Source of the DNA: Chaetoderma sp. LZ-2023a
Taxonomy: Eukaryota; Mollusca; Caudofoveata; Chaetodermatida; Chaetodermatidae
NCBI GenBank assembly: GCA_034401795.1
Contig: CM067370.1
Location: 65,543,688 to 65,607,687 of the forward strand
Reading direction: 5' to 3'
DNA: 64,000 nt
A program made the position numbers and the translations under genes. Below are positions 12,186-23,845 of this stretch, piece by piece; positions within the stretch are counted from its first letter, which is position 1; the number at the start of each line of letters is the position of its first letter. Below the pieces are notes generated by a model. The model worked only from the letters and a program-made list of their open reading frames with translations, made no database searches and was not told where the DNA came from.

Positions 12186-12754
12186 AGCAGCAATTACCAA
12201 TGCAGTAACTTTGGACCTACATAAGGTGACATATGAATTCTTCGGAAATCATCCGTCCCGCGTTTACGTAAACCAGCGTGCATCACATTAATTATAGTTT
12301 CACTAGGATTGACCCACTGCACATAACTTTTTGTTTGAACAAAAGAGTGACCCTTTTTGCCATAAGGGTATAAAGGCCTATGGGAGAGATAGCGTGTGGA
12401 AAAACGACTAAGTTCGTTAAAACGCATGATGTGCATGCGCGCGCCAGGACGCTGTTTTGATGGAGCGCATAGTTACGATCAAGATAGGATGGCACTTTTA
12501 GTGTAACGAGGTGGTACCCTGTAATCCTTATTGATTGGCTGTCCCCGTTAAACCTGGCATTAATCAAGACCAGAATTCAACGGGCTTTTCAAATCTGTAA
12601 ACCATTTCAAAATCTGTTGAGAAATGGCTGAGTTATGCATGGAAAACTCTTCATGATTATCTTCAAACTATTGCCGTGACGTCATAACCACGTGGACGCA
12701 AAACTTCTAGAATGTTCTAGAACATTCGGCTGCGCTATTATTAGCTACGCGCTG

Positions 12755-12819
12755 ATTGGCTGTTGCTCGAACGATGATTGGTTGGAGCCTGCGCCTGTGA
12801 CGTCACGAGGAGTATAAAA
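12755..12819 (+). promoter_or_regulatory. LTR-B core promoter
   Basis: ATTGG at 12755 and 12777, TGACGTCA at 12798 and TATAAAA at 12813, matching LTR-A in order and spacing. Confidence 0.7.
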
Positions 12820-13822
12820 GGAGACGTGATCCAGTGATCGAGAGCATCCGCGGCCAGGGGCCGAACAGGTTGAACCTATACTAGCTGCGATCGACAGATA
12901 TTACGCATATGACTTCAGTTTCTGTTCTTCTCCCGTAGCTAGCAGTAGCCAACCCACCGCAGTAAGAACAATTTTGTAAACTCCCTACTTACGGGTGTAA
13001 TTTGGAACTTTCTATTTTATTGTTCACGAATATCAATATCTACCTCGGAACACAAATTTGCGGTGAGGCCTTTACGGCCTGAATATGTGAGTCTACAGAT
13101 GTAGAGGCAGAGTGTTCTTTGATGGATGACTCGCCAGATCTTCCGGCCACGCCTAAAAGTGGTATTTCAACTGTTACCACACTAATGTCGTGTAGGTTCT
13201 TCTAACTTTCGACCACAGCAAGTAAACTCTGCCCGGTACGTCTTCAGAGCTGGCTGACGTAACCAGCACCGTGATGCTTTGTTTTGTATATTCATCTGCA
13301 TCCAACAAACCCCGCTTGTGATCAGGTTGTTGACAACTTCCATCCATACCATCGGTGCACAGGAACTTTCTTCACCTCAGTAGTACTATCGTATCTTTTA
13401 CTGACTGCTCATTAGACATTCTATTAGGCTTACAGTGCTGAGCGATGTATTCGTACCGTCATGAGTGTTCTTGCGGGAGTCTTGTTTGCGGAAAACAGCT
13501 TGTGGGAACCAACCTGTGGGAACTTTCTGACTTCCAGAGAGCGCATCATCTCACATCGACTACGGATTGACATATCAATTTCAGTAACACAGTAGCCTAA
13601 CTTGGGAATGGCTATCAAGTAATCAAGTAACTATACTTCACAGTATAATTATTTTTCTATATAGGTTTTGTTAATTATATTATCCGTAAGAACTGTCCCG
13701 ATGACTAAAAGGAACCGTAACGGTCTTAGGACCGCTAGTTATAATTTCTGTATTTGTTGATAATTATGCTCATTTTCCTCAATGTGTTGCTAACCGCACT
13801 ATAGTAGGTTCGTTAACCTGTA

Positions 13823-13933
<111 letters not shown>

Positions 13934-15481
13934 TGATCATTTGACACTGTATTGATTTTCTGGTTAGATTATGTATATATATGGCCAGTGGCCATCCGTT
14001 CATGTGTTTTGTTTATTCATAGAAAATATAGGACTGCAGTGCACGTAGGAAACACCATACAGCAATACTTATATATGCAGCACTTTCTCCCGCCACCATC
14101 AATTTTTCACTGAGGTCGCTGTCCATGCTATAACTCTGTTTAGCCCGCCATGCTACCAACTAAACCTTTTCTATTCAGCTCAATAGGATAGGTTCAAAAT
14201 GATTAGAGACACTTTCTTCATTACATACTGTGTAATATACTCTTCTCTTCCGGTAGTGCGATAATCTAGCCCCGCACTCCAGTAAGACTCATAAGTAAGA
14301 TTTTGTCTCTCTTCACGTCCCACTTAGCCTTGTGGCTTCTTAATTGTTTGGATGTCCCCATCCGTACCATGGGCTGATCCAACTCTGGGAAACTATTGGG
14401 TTATCCGAGCAGTGATGGCCCAGGTGTGGTGTCACATACATTATGGTTAGTTCCATAGGACCCGGTGACGGGCGAGATACGTACGCCCACCGAATTCCAT
14501 AAGAATGTCTGGGCCTGATATTTAGATCTGCCACACCCTTGCGGGAAGGACATTTATGGTGGGTATTCGTCTCTCTTACCCCCACCATAACGATAGAACA
14601 ATGGTCCAATAATGCTTTCGTGAAATGTATCCCATGTCTTGTAATGTTTTATGTGGTTATGGGGTGGGATGTCCGGATTCTTATCCAGTTCGGAGATCTT
14701 GCTACGTAACATGTATGAGCGCTGTCTTCCGTATTGATGTCTTAGGGCATTGGTTCTCAATGACAGCCATGTCTAATAGCTAGGTAGATACCAGCCATTT
14801 GCGGCCTAAAATAGTTCTTGTTTCTCAAAACTAAAAGCTAATTAAGAAAAGCAGAAGGCCTGCATAAATAAAGCGGCAACTACTAATTCATCATACTAAG
14901 AATCACATAAGATGGTGACGAGGGAATCCATCGGCAATCGCCCGTCCCGTCTTCACGTAAACCAGTACGCACCCCTATAGTCATAATCTCACTAGGTATG
15001 GTCCTTTCTTTTTAAAGCATTTTTGGTTGAAATATTAGAGTAGGCCCATTTTTGCCTACTATTCTTCTCCTGCTTTAAGCAGTGGCGATGCCGTCCCGAG
15101 ACGGAGGACTGCGCGAGGCACTTGCCTCTCGCAAGGATTCAGCGATGACAGTCCACGCCAGGATAATACTCCTCACACAAACTACCACTAGGAGTAGTGC
15201 CCGCGTGAGGCACATCACTTTTCGTCCGAGATAACCTTCTTCCTTTCAGCTTAGAGGTATAATAACTTATATTAAGTTAAATAGCTAAAACTCGTGTACG
15301 GGAGCCCTCCTACCTACGAGTATGTGTGGTACCTCTGGGAGCCCTGTTTAAAAGTTCATCTACCTGTCTCTATGTCTCGTATTTTCGTATGTTCTTACTG
15401 TAGTATTATCTAGCATATTTATAATTGTTTAGGTAAACTCATTGTATAGACTTATATTTTTAGGTCAGCAAATCAAATCTT

Positions 15482-15487
15482 GTAAGT
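15482..15487 (+). promoter_or_regulatory. Possible 5' splice donor in LTR-B
   Basis: CTT/GTAAGT matches the donor consensus and is identical in the nested LTR. It lies just upstream of the conserved start codon. Usage is not shown, and the 3' LTR lacks it. Confidence 0.35.
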
Positions 15488-15507
15488 CCATAGATCACGA
15501 AATTGCT

Positions 15508-15780
15508 ATGGACAGGAATGCTGGTGACACAAATTCTTGGGATGAGACAGTTGTGTTTAATGTTCGCGACGATGGTCGCACGGCCCCACCGGAATGATTG
15601 AGTTCCACCGGCCTTAGGAGCTGGTTTTTGTTTCCCGCAGGGCATTCTCGTACAAGATCCTTCACCCCGAGACCGGATGCTAACCAGCGTCATCACTCGT
15701 CGTGCACTTGCGGCATGGCGAGTCAACATACTATGCCGGAACGGCCCGACACTACTCGGCGAGCTACACATGTGGTGTAA
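15508..15780 (+). pseudogene. LTR-encoded short reading frame (copy in LTR-B)
   Basis: The frame starts ATGGAC and reads MDRNAGDTNSWDETVVFN. It meets one in-frame TGA, where the nested LTR has CGA, and then stays open to TAA at 15778-15780. The same frame starts at 32783 in the 3' LTR and at 27793 (minus) in the nested LTR. Between LTR-B and the 3' LTR the segment GDTNSWDETV is unchanged although T, N, S (TCT/AGT), T and V use different codons, so the change is synonymous. The frame lies in U5 just before the PBS. It could be the N-terminus of gag or a leader peptide. No known domain was recognised. Confidence 0.6.
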
Positions 15781-15829
15781 TGGAGCGGAACAATATGGCG
15801 GACCAGCACGTACCCCCAGGAACCACAAG

Positions 15830-15847
15830 TGGCGCCCGATGTGGAGC
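15830..15847 (+). other. Primer-binding site, tRNA-Lys-like
   Basis: TGGCGCCCGATGTGGAGC matches the canonical tRNA-Lys1,2 PBS at 15 of 18 positions, including the first eight. It lies two bases after the LTR end, the expected place for minus-strand primer binding. Confidence 0.75.
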
Positions 15848-16588
15848 TCCTTCATCAGACAGTCAGCACTCCCTAGATTTGGAAGTAGCATCACATGACG
15901 GGAGAATGGCATGCATGCTCACCGACTATGCTAGAAATTTCCATGGTGCGGAACAACCAGCACCGCTTTACACGAGTTTTCGCTGATCAGCGAGGGGACA
16001 TTCCGTGATGCCTCGCAGGCGGGAGCAACTAACATCTACGTCGGATTGTGTTCGACCGTGACACAGACCCCAACGGGGGCAAACCATTCCTTCACAGCGT
16101 CATCACAGGAGGACCAATGGCTGGAACCTCATGCACCATATCCCACATCTCCGCCAGTACATACGTCATCACCATTTTATCCATCGGTACCATGATACAA
16201 ATCAGGTGATGCGGCACCTCCCTTCCAACAATATTCCAGAAGAACAACGTCACACGGCACACACCAACCCCGTCAGTCTCCTGCTCCACCTCCGTATGAA
16301 GAACACCCATCGCATCAGCCGATAGAATGTCCGTGTCATCTACATAGCATACCACCACCAGTCTATAGACCAACACCCATCTATGGGCCCACATCAGGGC
16401 AGTATTCAGCGGACCCTACTTATCGTGCACAACACTATCATCGAGAAACTCCCTCATGGACATGGCATCATAGGGAGCATCATCGGGAATTACCACCAAC
16501 ACCACTGCCAACAAGCAGACCAGCATCCGCGATCACGTCAGTCTCCCCGGCACCACCACCTGGATTTGCGCCCAGAACTTCATATCGT

Positions 16589-17212
16589 GGCCATGGCCGG
16601 CTCATTCTCCCACCTGAATTTAGCGGGGAGAATGATTGGGCTAACTACAAGTGCCAATTCGAAATCATTAGTCGCACAAATCGGTGGACAGATCATCAAA
16701 TGGGAGACTATCTGGCCGCAAAACTGTCTGGGAAAGCATTTCAAGTCTTGGCAGATTTGGGATCAGATCACATACCAACATACATGGAACTGGAAAGCAC
16801 ATTGTCGGAGAGATTCTGGGACATGGCCCTCGGTGAGAGAAGTCATCTACAGCTCAAGAACTTGTGTAAACGAGCTGGGGAGACACTACCGGAGTTAACT
16901 AGTTGTATTCGGCGACTAGTTACTCGCACCAACCCAGCCAGAATCACGAGGGAGTCACACACCTACATCTGGACACTTTCATCAAGGCGTTAAGTGGAGA
17001 ACCCGCCCTCAAGGAAGTTATTTCTTTTGGAACACGGGAGCCTACAATCATTAACAGCAACCACGGTCGCAACCCAGTCGACAACATGCCGAGCAACAAA
17101 TATGATGACATCTATACAGCCACCGAACACATGTTTTGGATGTGGTCAGCCGGGCCACTGGAAGGAGCGATGTCCAAACCGCCCTCCGTTTACAACTCCT
17201 ACTGCTGACTGA
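16589..17212 (+). pseudogene. Gag: retrotransposon gag core and first CCHC knuckle
   Basis: From about 16589 one frame reads LILPPEFSGENDWANYKCQF and continues through MGDYLAAKLSGKAFQVL, LSERFWDMALGERSHLQLKN and RAGETLPELTSCIRRLV, the helical capsid-like gag domain of Ty3/gypsy elements. After frame changes near 16900-17000 it resumes to the nucleic-acid-binding knuckle at 17132. The protein would form the virus-like particle and bind the element RNA. The region 15850-16588, proline- and histidine-rich in several frames, is probably the gag N-terminal part, but I cannot fix its frame. Confidence 0.8.
17132..17173 (+). other. CCHC zinc knuckle 1
   Basis: CFGCGQPGHWKERC, an exact C-x2-C-x4-H-x4-C nucleocapsid motif. 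Confidence 0.9.
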
Positions 17213-17299
17213 CGTACACCGCAGCCTGAGACCCCGGTAAACTAGAACGGGCACTGATTACAGTCAATTCGGTGTCCACTCACACAACCCGGCACAACT

Positions 17300-17779
17300 G
17301 TGGCCTCCGGACAACAACATCAGATGGCCAACACAACAAATCACTCTTCCACAACGGTATGCACTCACACACACCCGGCTTCGTATATGTCAGTACCAAT
17401 GATGCACACTGAATCCATGGCACTGACATCTCCCCCTGCCGGAGGTTGTGACCCCGCAACCTCCGTATCTAACAAACCTTTCCTATGCAAAATGGCAGTG
17501 GTAGGTTGTAGCACCTCCACTGAAACAACGTTTATACAAGCACCACAACCCACCGTCAGGGCACTTAACACCCGGTGGCCCTTGGTGGTATGCAATTCAC
17601 AAGTCCTAACAGCAGCACCCACTACAACCAGCAGCAGCAGTAGTGACACAGACTGCAGTCAACATGCGGCATCGTGGCTCCGCAAGAAGAAACATCATTC
17701 AAAGGACGATAAACCCCAGCTCCATCATTGCTTCTTCTGCGCTTCAACCAAACATCCAATGATACATTGCAAAAAGTAG
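17300..17779 (+). CDS. Gag C-terminal extension with second CCHC knuckle
   Basis: This 159-codon open frame is rich in Thr, Ser and Pro and ends in a basic stretch (KKKHHSKDDK) and CFFCASTKHPMIHC at 17729-17770, an exact C-x2-C-x4-H-x4-C knuckle, four codons before the stop. It lies between knuckle 1 and the protease. The two knuckles are about 200 codons apart, far more than in usual tandem nucleocapsid knuckles. It may be a gag extension after frame repair or a separate small product. Confidence 0.55.
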   Translation: MASGQQHQMANTTNHSSTTVCTHTHPASYMSVPMMHTESMALTSPPAGGCDPATSVSNKPFLCKMAVVGCSTSTETTFIQAPQPTVRALNTRWPLVVCNSQVLTAAPTTTSSSSSDTDCSQHAASWLRKKKHHSKDDKPQLHHCFFCASTKHPMIHCKK

Positions 17780-17962
17780 CTCACACATCCGTGACCACGG
17801 CAGTCCTGTCCACACTGCTGTATACACCAACTCACAGTACACCGAAACAGCATCAACAACACCACCATTGCTAGCCCAGCTCCGTCATCACCTAAGCAAT
17901 CGCAACAGCAGCAGCAGCGACGACGGGTTGGCCCCTTCCTCATTCAGCCACCAACTACACTC

Positions 17963-18388
17963 ATGAAAGCTAGCCGGAAACAGATGGACTATATACAGGA
18001 TGATAGTGCACCAAAAACTGTCCCGCAAGCAGTATCATTGGAAACGCTTCCACAGGCACACCGGAAAGTAATATATAAGTGTGCTTGTCTGTTTAGTGGA
18101 GTTTCCACCAGTGCCACCGTTGACACTGGAGCTTCCATCACCGTCTTCGCCATGCGCTTGTATGAGAGCATCCCACCTCATAAGAAGCCACCCCTTAGGC
18201 CTACAAACATATTTTTGCAAACAGCCACGGGAGCCGATGTTCCTGTGACTGGTACAGTAAACCTCGTAATACAGATAGAGGAAATGCAATTCATACAGCG
18301 AGTTGTCATTGCCTCTATGCAAAACGATGCCCTGCTTGGCTCTGATTTCCTCAGTGCTAGCGAAGCCATCATACATTGCAGACAGTAG
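17963..18388 (+). CDS. Retroviral-type aspartic protease
   Basis: This 141-codon frame contains SATVDTGASITVF (the active-site DTGAS, codons about 52-58) and the second conserved segment ALLGSDFL near the C-terminus, with a flap region TATGADVPVTG between. The enzyme would act as a homodimer to cleave Gag-Pol. The frame is intact over the whole domain. It follows knuckle 2 by about 190 bp and precedes the RT linker, the normal gag-pro-pol order. Confidence 0.88.
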   Translation: MKASRKQMDYIQDDSAPKTVPQAVSLETLPQAHRKVIYKCACLFSGVSTSATVDTGASITVFAMRLYESIPPHKKPPLRPTNIFLQTATGADVPVTGTVNLVIQIEEMQFIQRVVIASMQNDALLGSDFLSASEAIIHCRQ

Positions 18389-18479
18389 GAATTAGACATA
18401 TATGGCCGACGCATACCCCTTGGGCCAGAATCATCACTGTACGACATGTGTGCAGTGATTTTGGCATCTGCGGCCACAG

Positions 18480-19740
18480 TTGAGCCGGGACATGAGAAAA
18501 TCTGTATGGGCCACCACACCACAGTTTGGAAACAACACACACATAGCTATGCTGGAACCCAACACTGAATATATAATCGCCTCACAATGCGCCAGTCCCC
18601 GAATGATCGTGGACGCAACCAACAAGGATCAAATACCCCTCCGGGTATTCAATGGCACAACGGACCCAATAGCATTTGTATCTCGAGTTCGTTGTGGCCA
18701 TCTGGAGGATGTGATATCACTGGAGACACCCCCTACTGCACCTACACCAGCAACAACTTCTGATGATTTACCGGAACACTTGCATGACATATATTTGCAT
18801 GCCGTGGTTGGATTGGTGCGATCGCATAACCATGATGTACGGAAACCTTTATATAAATATCACGACAGTTTCTCAGCTGGCGATATGGACCTGGGAGAAA
18901 CTCATCTCATGCGACACTCTATCGACACCGGAAACAACTGACCCGTTCAACAACCCATTCGACGTCTTCCCATTCACAAGGAGGTGGAAGCACATTAACA
19001 AGTGAATGACATGTTGCGGGCAGGAAGTATAGCGCCATCAGTATCCCCCTGGTCCAGTCCCATTGTACTAGCAGACAAAAATGATCTTAGCGTCAAAGAT
19101 GCTTATCCATTACCTCGAATAGATCAGGCCTTAGATTCATTGTCTAAGACAAGTGGTTTTGTACCCTTAACGTGGCTAGCGGGTACTGGCAGGTAGCCAT
19201 GGATGAGGCTGACAGGGAGAAGACCGCATTTGTCTGTAGAGACAGTCTTTTCCAGTTCCGCAAGATGCCCTACGGATTGTGCCATGCTCATGGAATGTTC
19301 GAGCATCTCAATGAGCAGGTATTAACTACCCTGCAATGAGAGATCTGTCTCTGTTACATTGACGACGTAATCGTCTTTGGCTCCTCGTTTGAGCAAACTC
19401 TGTCCAACTTGGACAAAGTCTTAATGCGTTTTCATACCACTAATCTAAAGCTCATACCCGTCGATGGAGTGACTACTCAACCCTCAAAGACCAAAGCAGT
19501 AGCGGAGTGGCAAACCCCCACTTCAGTCATGGACACCCGGAGTTTCCTTGGTCTTACAAACACTTTCTGTATGGGCGCCCGTTTCCCCTGCCTACAGATC
19601 ACCCCTCCCTATGCTGGCGCAGAAACCTACAAAATCCGGAGGGCCAGGTAGCGAGGTGGCAGGAATCCCTGCAGGACTTTATAACTTCAATGTTGTTCAT
19701 AGACCCGGCAAACTGTATGGAAATGCTGATGCCTTGAGCA
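18480..19740 (+). pseudogene. Reverse transcriptase with truncated RNase H
   Basis: The pre-RT linker reads SDDLPEHLHDIY and ETHLMRHSIDTG. RT starts near 19002 (MLRAGSIAPSVSPWSSPIVL). A deletion has removed the segment normally linking IVL..K to the DLSVKDAYPLPRID motif. The palm follows in other frames: SGYWQVAMDEADREKTAF, KMPYGLCHAH and the catalytic CYIDDVIVFG (YIDD at 19355-19366, both Asp kept). After a truncated thumb (RSFLGLTNTF) most of RNase H is missing, and only VARWQESLQDF and VVHRPGKLYGNADALSRI remain. Frame changes and stops make it inactive. Confidence 0.85.
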
Positions 19741-19812
19741 GAATTGGGCTCGAGGATGAACAAGAAGTGGCCAACACCATGACACATACAACACGGCCAT
19801 CTCCCATGTTCC

Positions 19813-20517
19813 ATGAATTGCGGTGTGCAGAGTGGGACACGGAGACAGTCACTCACGAACAAGAAACAGATGCGCAAACACGAGGCATATACGTGTCGAT
19901 CCAGGAGGGGGTACGTCAAAGGTACAACAGACAGGATCAAACAGAGATTCCACTGGATCGGAATACGCGATAGTGTGAAGGCATGGGTCGCCAAATGTGT
20001 CCCATGCCAAAGACATGCTGTTGGTCAGCACCATTCCGCACCCCTACAAGTTAAAATTGTTGGTGTACCGTGTGAGCGAGTGGCTATTGATATGCTCGAA
20101 CCCTTGAATACGACGGATGAAGGAAACAAGTACATCCTCGTATTACAAGATTATTTTACGAAGTGGGTAGAAGCATTTGATTTACCGGACCAAGAGGCAT
20201 CCACAGTAGCGGAGGTTCTGACTAGCAATGTGTTCTGCTGCTTCGGTATGCCCTATGAACTGCACTCTGACCAAGGAAGTAATTTTGAGAGCCGGCTGAT
20301 CTCCAAGCTCTGCAACTTGTTTCATGTAGTCAAAACACGCACGACGCCATGCCATCCGCATAGTGACGGGATGGTGGAAAAGTTCAACCATACCTTGGCG
20401 GAGATGCTGACAAAAGAAACACGCCTTGATTGTCGTGACTGGGATCTACGACTCCCATATGTGCTCATGGCATACCACACTTCGATACATTCCAGCACGT
20501 ATAGAACAGCCCCATGA
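19813..20517 (+). pseudogene. Integrase, zinc-binding and DD35E catalytic core
   Basis: The N-terminal zinc region is represented by FHWIGIRDSVKAWVAKCVPC. The RNase H-like core has D in VAIDMLEPL (20089), D in LHSDQGSNF (20269) and E in DGMVEKFNH (20377). The last two are separated by 35 residues, the DD35E spacing of retroviral and gypsy integrases, and all three acidic residues are present. The enzyme would insert the element cDNA and make the 4-bp target duplication seen outside the LTRs. The frame stops at 20518, before the C-terminal domain, so the protein is split. Confidence 0.88.
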
Positions 20518-20648
20518 GCTAGTGAGAGCAACATTATCCACTGCACTCCCACATCAGAAAACGTGGCATGACCGGCGAGTGCATGCATGGAGACTGATAT
20601 GAGGCGGGGAAAATGGTTTGAGTTCGTGATTCGCGACATTCCGCAAAT

Positions 20649-21026
20649 GTGCCAAGTAAACTGAGTTACCAGTGGAAAGGCCCCTATGTGGTAGTAGGTA
20701 AGAAGTCGGACGTGACCTACTGTATCCGTGCCTCGGATGGCCTGACCTCAGTTATCCACTTCGATCGACTTAAACCTTGTGTCACTAACGACCCAGTGCC
20801 AGAGCTCGGACTGGGCATTCCACGTCACACAGGTACCCAGACAGATGTCTCTACGGAAACAAGTATTCCCGACGTTAGTCCAGAGCACCACGGTGCCAGT
20901 TCGATCCCTCTCCTACCAAGGCAGGAGTCCGGTGAACATATGACTAATGCTGAGGACGATGACGAATATGTACTGGCCCTCTCTCTCCTCAGAGCAGGTC
21001 TACACGATCTGGGAAGTCGTATCTGA
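20649..21026 (+). pseudogene. Integrase C-terminal GPY/F domain and pol tail
   Basis: KLSYQWKGPYVVVGKKSDVTY is the GPY/F module that ends many gypsy integrases, followed by VIHFDRLKPC. The remaining residues are acidic and low in motifs. It is separated from the catalytic core by about 130 bp with frame disruptions. Confidence 0.8.
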
Positions 21027-21588
21027 AGACTTTCTCGTTTGTACTGTCCAAGGGGAAGGACGGAAAAGTTGTTCCGCCGACATCTTCCCATTCCCACCTA
21101 CCTCATGCTGTTTTCCCCCAATTATAGAGTTACCACAAGCGGAAGATGGGGCTGCCCAAGGCCATGCTTTCTGTGGGGTGGAACATGTAATAAACAGCAT
21201 GGAAGTGAAGAGGCTTGATGAGGCCTTGGCTTGTTTTGAAGAACAGCAAAACCGCACAACCCAGTGTACCCCTCCAAGTCATAAAATCACTGGACCACCA
21301 CATTCCAAGTTGCGCCCTGTCCATTATCAACACTCCACCACCCACACCCCACCACTCCAACTGGTGTCCCTAGTCTATGCACCAAGTTCGGACGTCACCG
21401 GTCCTGTCCATTTCACACTCCTCTCGTCGTCTGTTGACTGTCAATCTTCAGATATGATAGAGTCGGCTATTACAAAGGAGATGGCATTCCGCACCACAGA
21501 ACCCCCACCCCACCCCCACCTCCGCTGGTGGTGGGCAGGGAAGCAGCCTTCTCAGCAGACTCTCGGCTTGAATATTCCCGGTACTTAA
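20947..21588 (+). CDS. Unrecognised 213-codon frame after pol
   Basis: The ATG at 20947 overlaps the end of the pol tail in another frame. The product has scattered cysteines (KSCSADIF, PTSCCFPP, HAFCGVEH, LACFEEQQ) and a proline-rich C-terminal part. No signal peptide, membrane segment or known domain was seen. Its position after integrase is where env-like or accessory genes occur in LTR elements, but nothing here supports an envelope. It may be chance. Confidence 0.25.
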   Translation: MLRTMTNMYWPSLSSEQVYTIWEVVSEDFLVCTVQGEGRKSCSADIFPFPPTSCCFPPIIELPQAEDGAAQGHAFCGVEHVINSMEVKRLDEALACFEEQQNRTTQCTPPSHKITGPPHSKLRPVHYQHSTTHTPPLQLVSLVYAPSSDVTGPVHFTLLSSSVDCQSSDMIESAITKEMAFRTTEPPPHPHLRWWWAGKQPSQQTLGLNIPGT

Positions 21589-23624
21589 AAACTATGAAAG
21601 AGTACCAACCGTCGTGTAACGGGAGATGACACTCTCCATCCAAAGGGCATCCCTGACCACAACCGCCTTACCAAGCCCCCACCCCCACCACGTGAGCAGT
21701 CAGAACATCACACCAAGACACAGAAAGTCAGGAGCAAACAGAACACACTTGCTCGCAAGGCTGGATACATCAATTCATCATTGCGCGAACATTACTTACT
21801 TACCCGGTTATATAAAAAGCATAACGGAGACATTTAACATCAACAACAACATAGATAGCATGCACCTAACTTTTGTAGCAGAAAAGTTAAACACCTTTTT
21901 CCGCAACATTCCCTCGTACATGAATGCAGGGAGTTCATCACTTTCCCCAACCCGACTTTTCCGTAACAGCAACAGACTCGGCATTCCCCAGTATGGAAAA
22001 CTGGATATGCCCACCTCGCATTACGCCAGCGTCACACAGCAACCCTGACTTCCTTACAACAGAACACCACCATCATCAACACGAGTCAACAATTTCCGCA
22101 ACACTCCCTTATCCGGTATGCGGAAAACTGATCATATGGAAAGGAGGAACAACACTGCAGCCATCTACAGTACGTGCTATGGGGGATTCCCCCAAGCCCC
22201 CCCCCCACCCTACCCGCTGAAACGTTGTACGTAATCAGCTAAACTATCACACTTCAGTCACACGTAATAACAGTCAATATTGTTAAGAGAGCAAGATGCA
22301 TGCAGTCTGTCGTCGATATCGAGTATGATTTTGCTACCGAAAGGAAATTCGATAATGGATTGATTCAAGTTACGACAGCCCCCTTCTTGGTCATCCGCAC
22401 TCTAAAGTAACTCTGTCCCGTCTTTGGACTCGGCCATTACAGAGCGAAATACATCATGTCCGATAAAGTTCACACCACAAACACGCAATATTCGCCCCCC
22501 CCCCACCCCACTGCAATAAAAACGTCACACTTCACAACAGTGCAAGAATCATTCACAGATAAGCAGCCATACAGAGACATAGACACTCAGGATGACTGTA
22601 TCACAATCTCCATACGACGGTATTGTAAATTGTGAACAGAGACACGCACTTTCCGAGCTGTGCTGTGGTAATTAAGTTTCATCTACCAATAGAGGCGGAT
22701 GCTTGACAGTCCACCCACCCGGTAAATACAGTCCAGCTTGGCGGGGTCAGTAGACTTGGCTTCCGCAAGACATGGAGCTGTTTAAACCAAACAATAAATT
22801 ACAGTCAGCTCTACTGTTCTAATTTTGATTGAGAACACAACTGTTCTACCGCGAATACAAATCATTAGTGCACAGGCTGATGAAGCAGCATCAAAACTTA
22901 GACAGTTTAACACCGTGGAGAATTTCAAATATTCTCTTACCTACATATTCTAGCCACTAATCAACACGGACTGGAATAAATTTACTACACACGAGAGGCG
23001 GCGCATGTATAAGATCACGTGCATATAAAGGGAGGATGTTCTGAGGAACAGAATAACGAAAACATATATTTCTATTTTTCGCATCAAGTACGTATAATCA
23101 GCAGCATCAAAACTCCATCCATATACAGATTGCCTACGTTTCCGATCAACCACGTGCTTTCAAAACAAGAATCACGTGACCATCGCTTCTATTTCTCGGT
23201 AAATTGGATCAAAGGCTATAAACAAAAGAACTGGCCTACATGTGACTACCCCAGCGTGATGGAGGAGATGAGAGGTGGTGAGTCGGGGCCAAGCTGCTGA
23301 CATCATCACGCTCTCCCACACCCCATCGGGTGTTCCAGCCTGAAATTTGAACAGGCGAGTTTATAAGCGCTCAATTTGAAAAACTGCTTCACGGTAATTA
23401 AAAAGTGAGCTTCCATGGGAATAAATAGTTCCGGATTTTAACGTTGATCGGACACCTGATTTCCCGCCGAGTGGGGATGAAAGTGACTATCCTACCTTCT
23501 TATATTTATATGTGCCTTCTTCCTACGAAGGGAATATATAATCCGATTCCAGGAGAATAAAAATTAAATATTTCCATATTTGGCGGGACTGACTCACCCT
23601 AAAACTTTTGATGTCACCAAAAAG
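21589..23624. other. Accessory region of the large element, no firm gene
   Basis: Proline- and histidine-rich open frames, and an imperfect repeat of CCGCAACA...CCCCAGTATGGAAAACTG-like blocks near 21900-22140. No protein domain was recognised. Confidence 0.4.
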
Positions 23625-23633
23625 CATAAAAGG
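23625..23633 (+). promoter_or_regulatory. Possible internal TATA box
   Basis: CATAAAAGGAGG resembles the TATAAAAGGAG of the LTR promoters and lies about 215 bp upstream of the ATG at 23846. No CRE or CCAAT partner was found, so support is limited. Confidence 0.3.
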
Positions 23634-23845
23634 AGGAAAGCGCACACTGAAATATCATCTTCCCATTAAACTCGACACTAGGGAAGATCGAGCATTAGGC
23701 TACTTTCGTATCGCAAACCAAATTCTGCTGTTTTCTTCTTATTATTTTATTATTTTATGTTATATTGGCTAGGAAAGTTATGAAGAGTTAGGAAAGTTTA
23801 GTTATGTTAGTGCAGTTCCGCAAATAACCATCATGCGGGAATAGT

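Larger units (their letters stand above)
9563..12361 (+). repeat. 5' LTR-A (lacks its last about 600 bp)
   Basis: It is collinear with the 3' LTR copy (26007-33048) from the TGTAGCGCGG start through the promoter, the conserved TGATGACTAATAGGTAC blocks and the AATAAA at 12180. The match stops at CTTTTTGCC (12361). In the 3' LTR the sequence continues past that point for about 600 bp. Here it switches abruptly to a second LTR copy starting about 110 bp inside its own 5' end. Confidence 0.8.
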
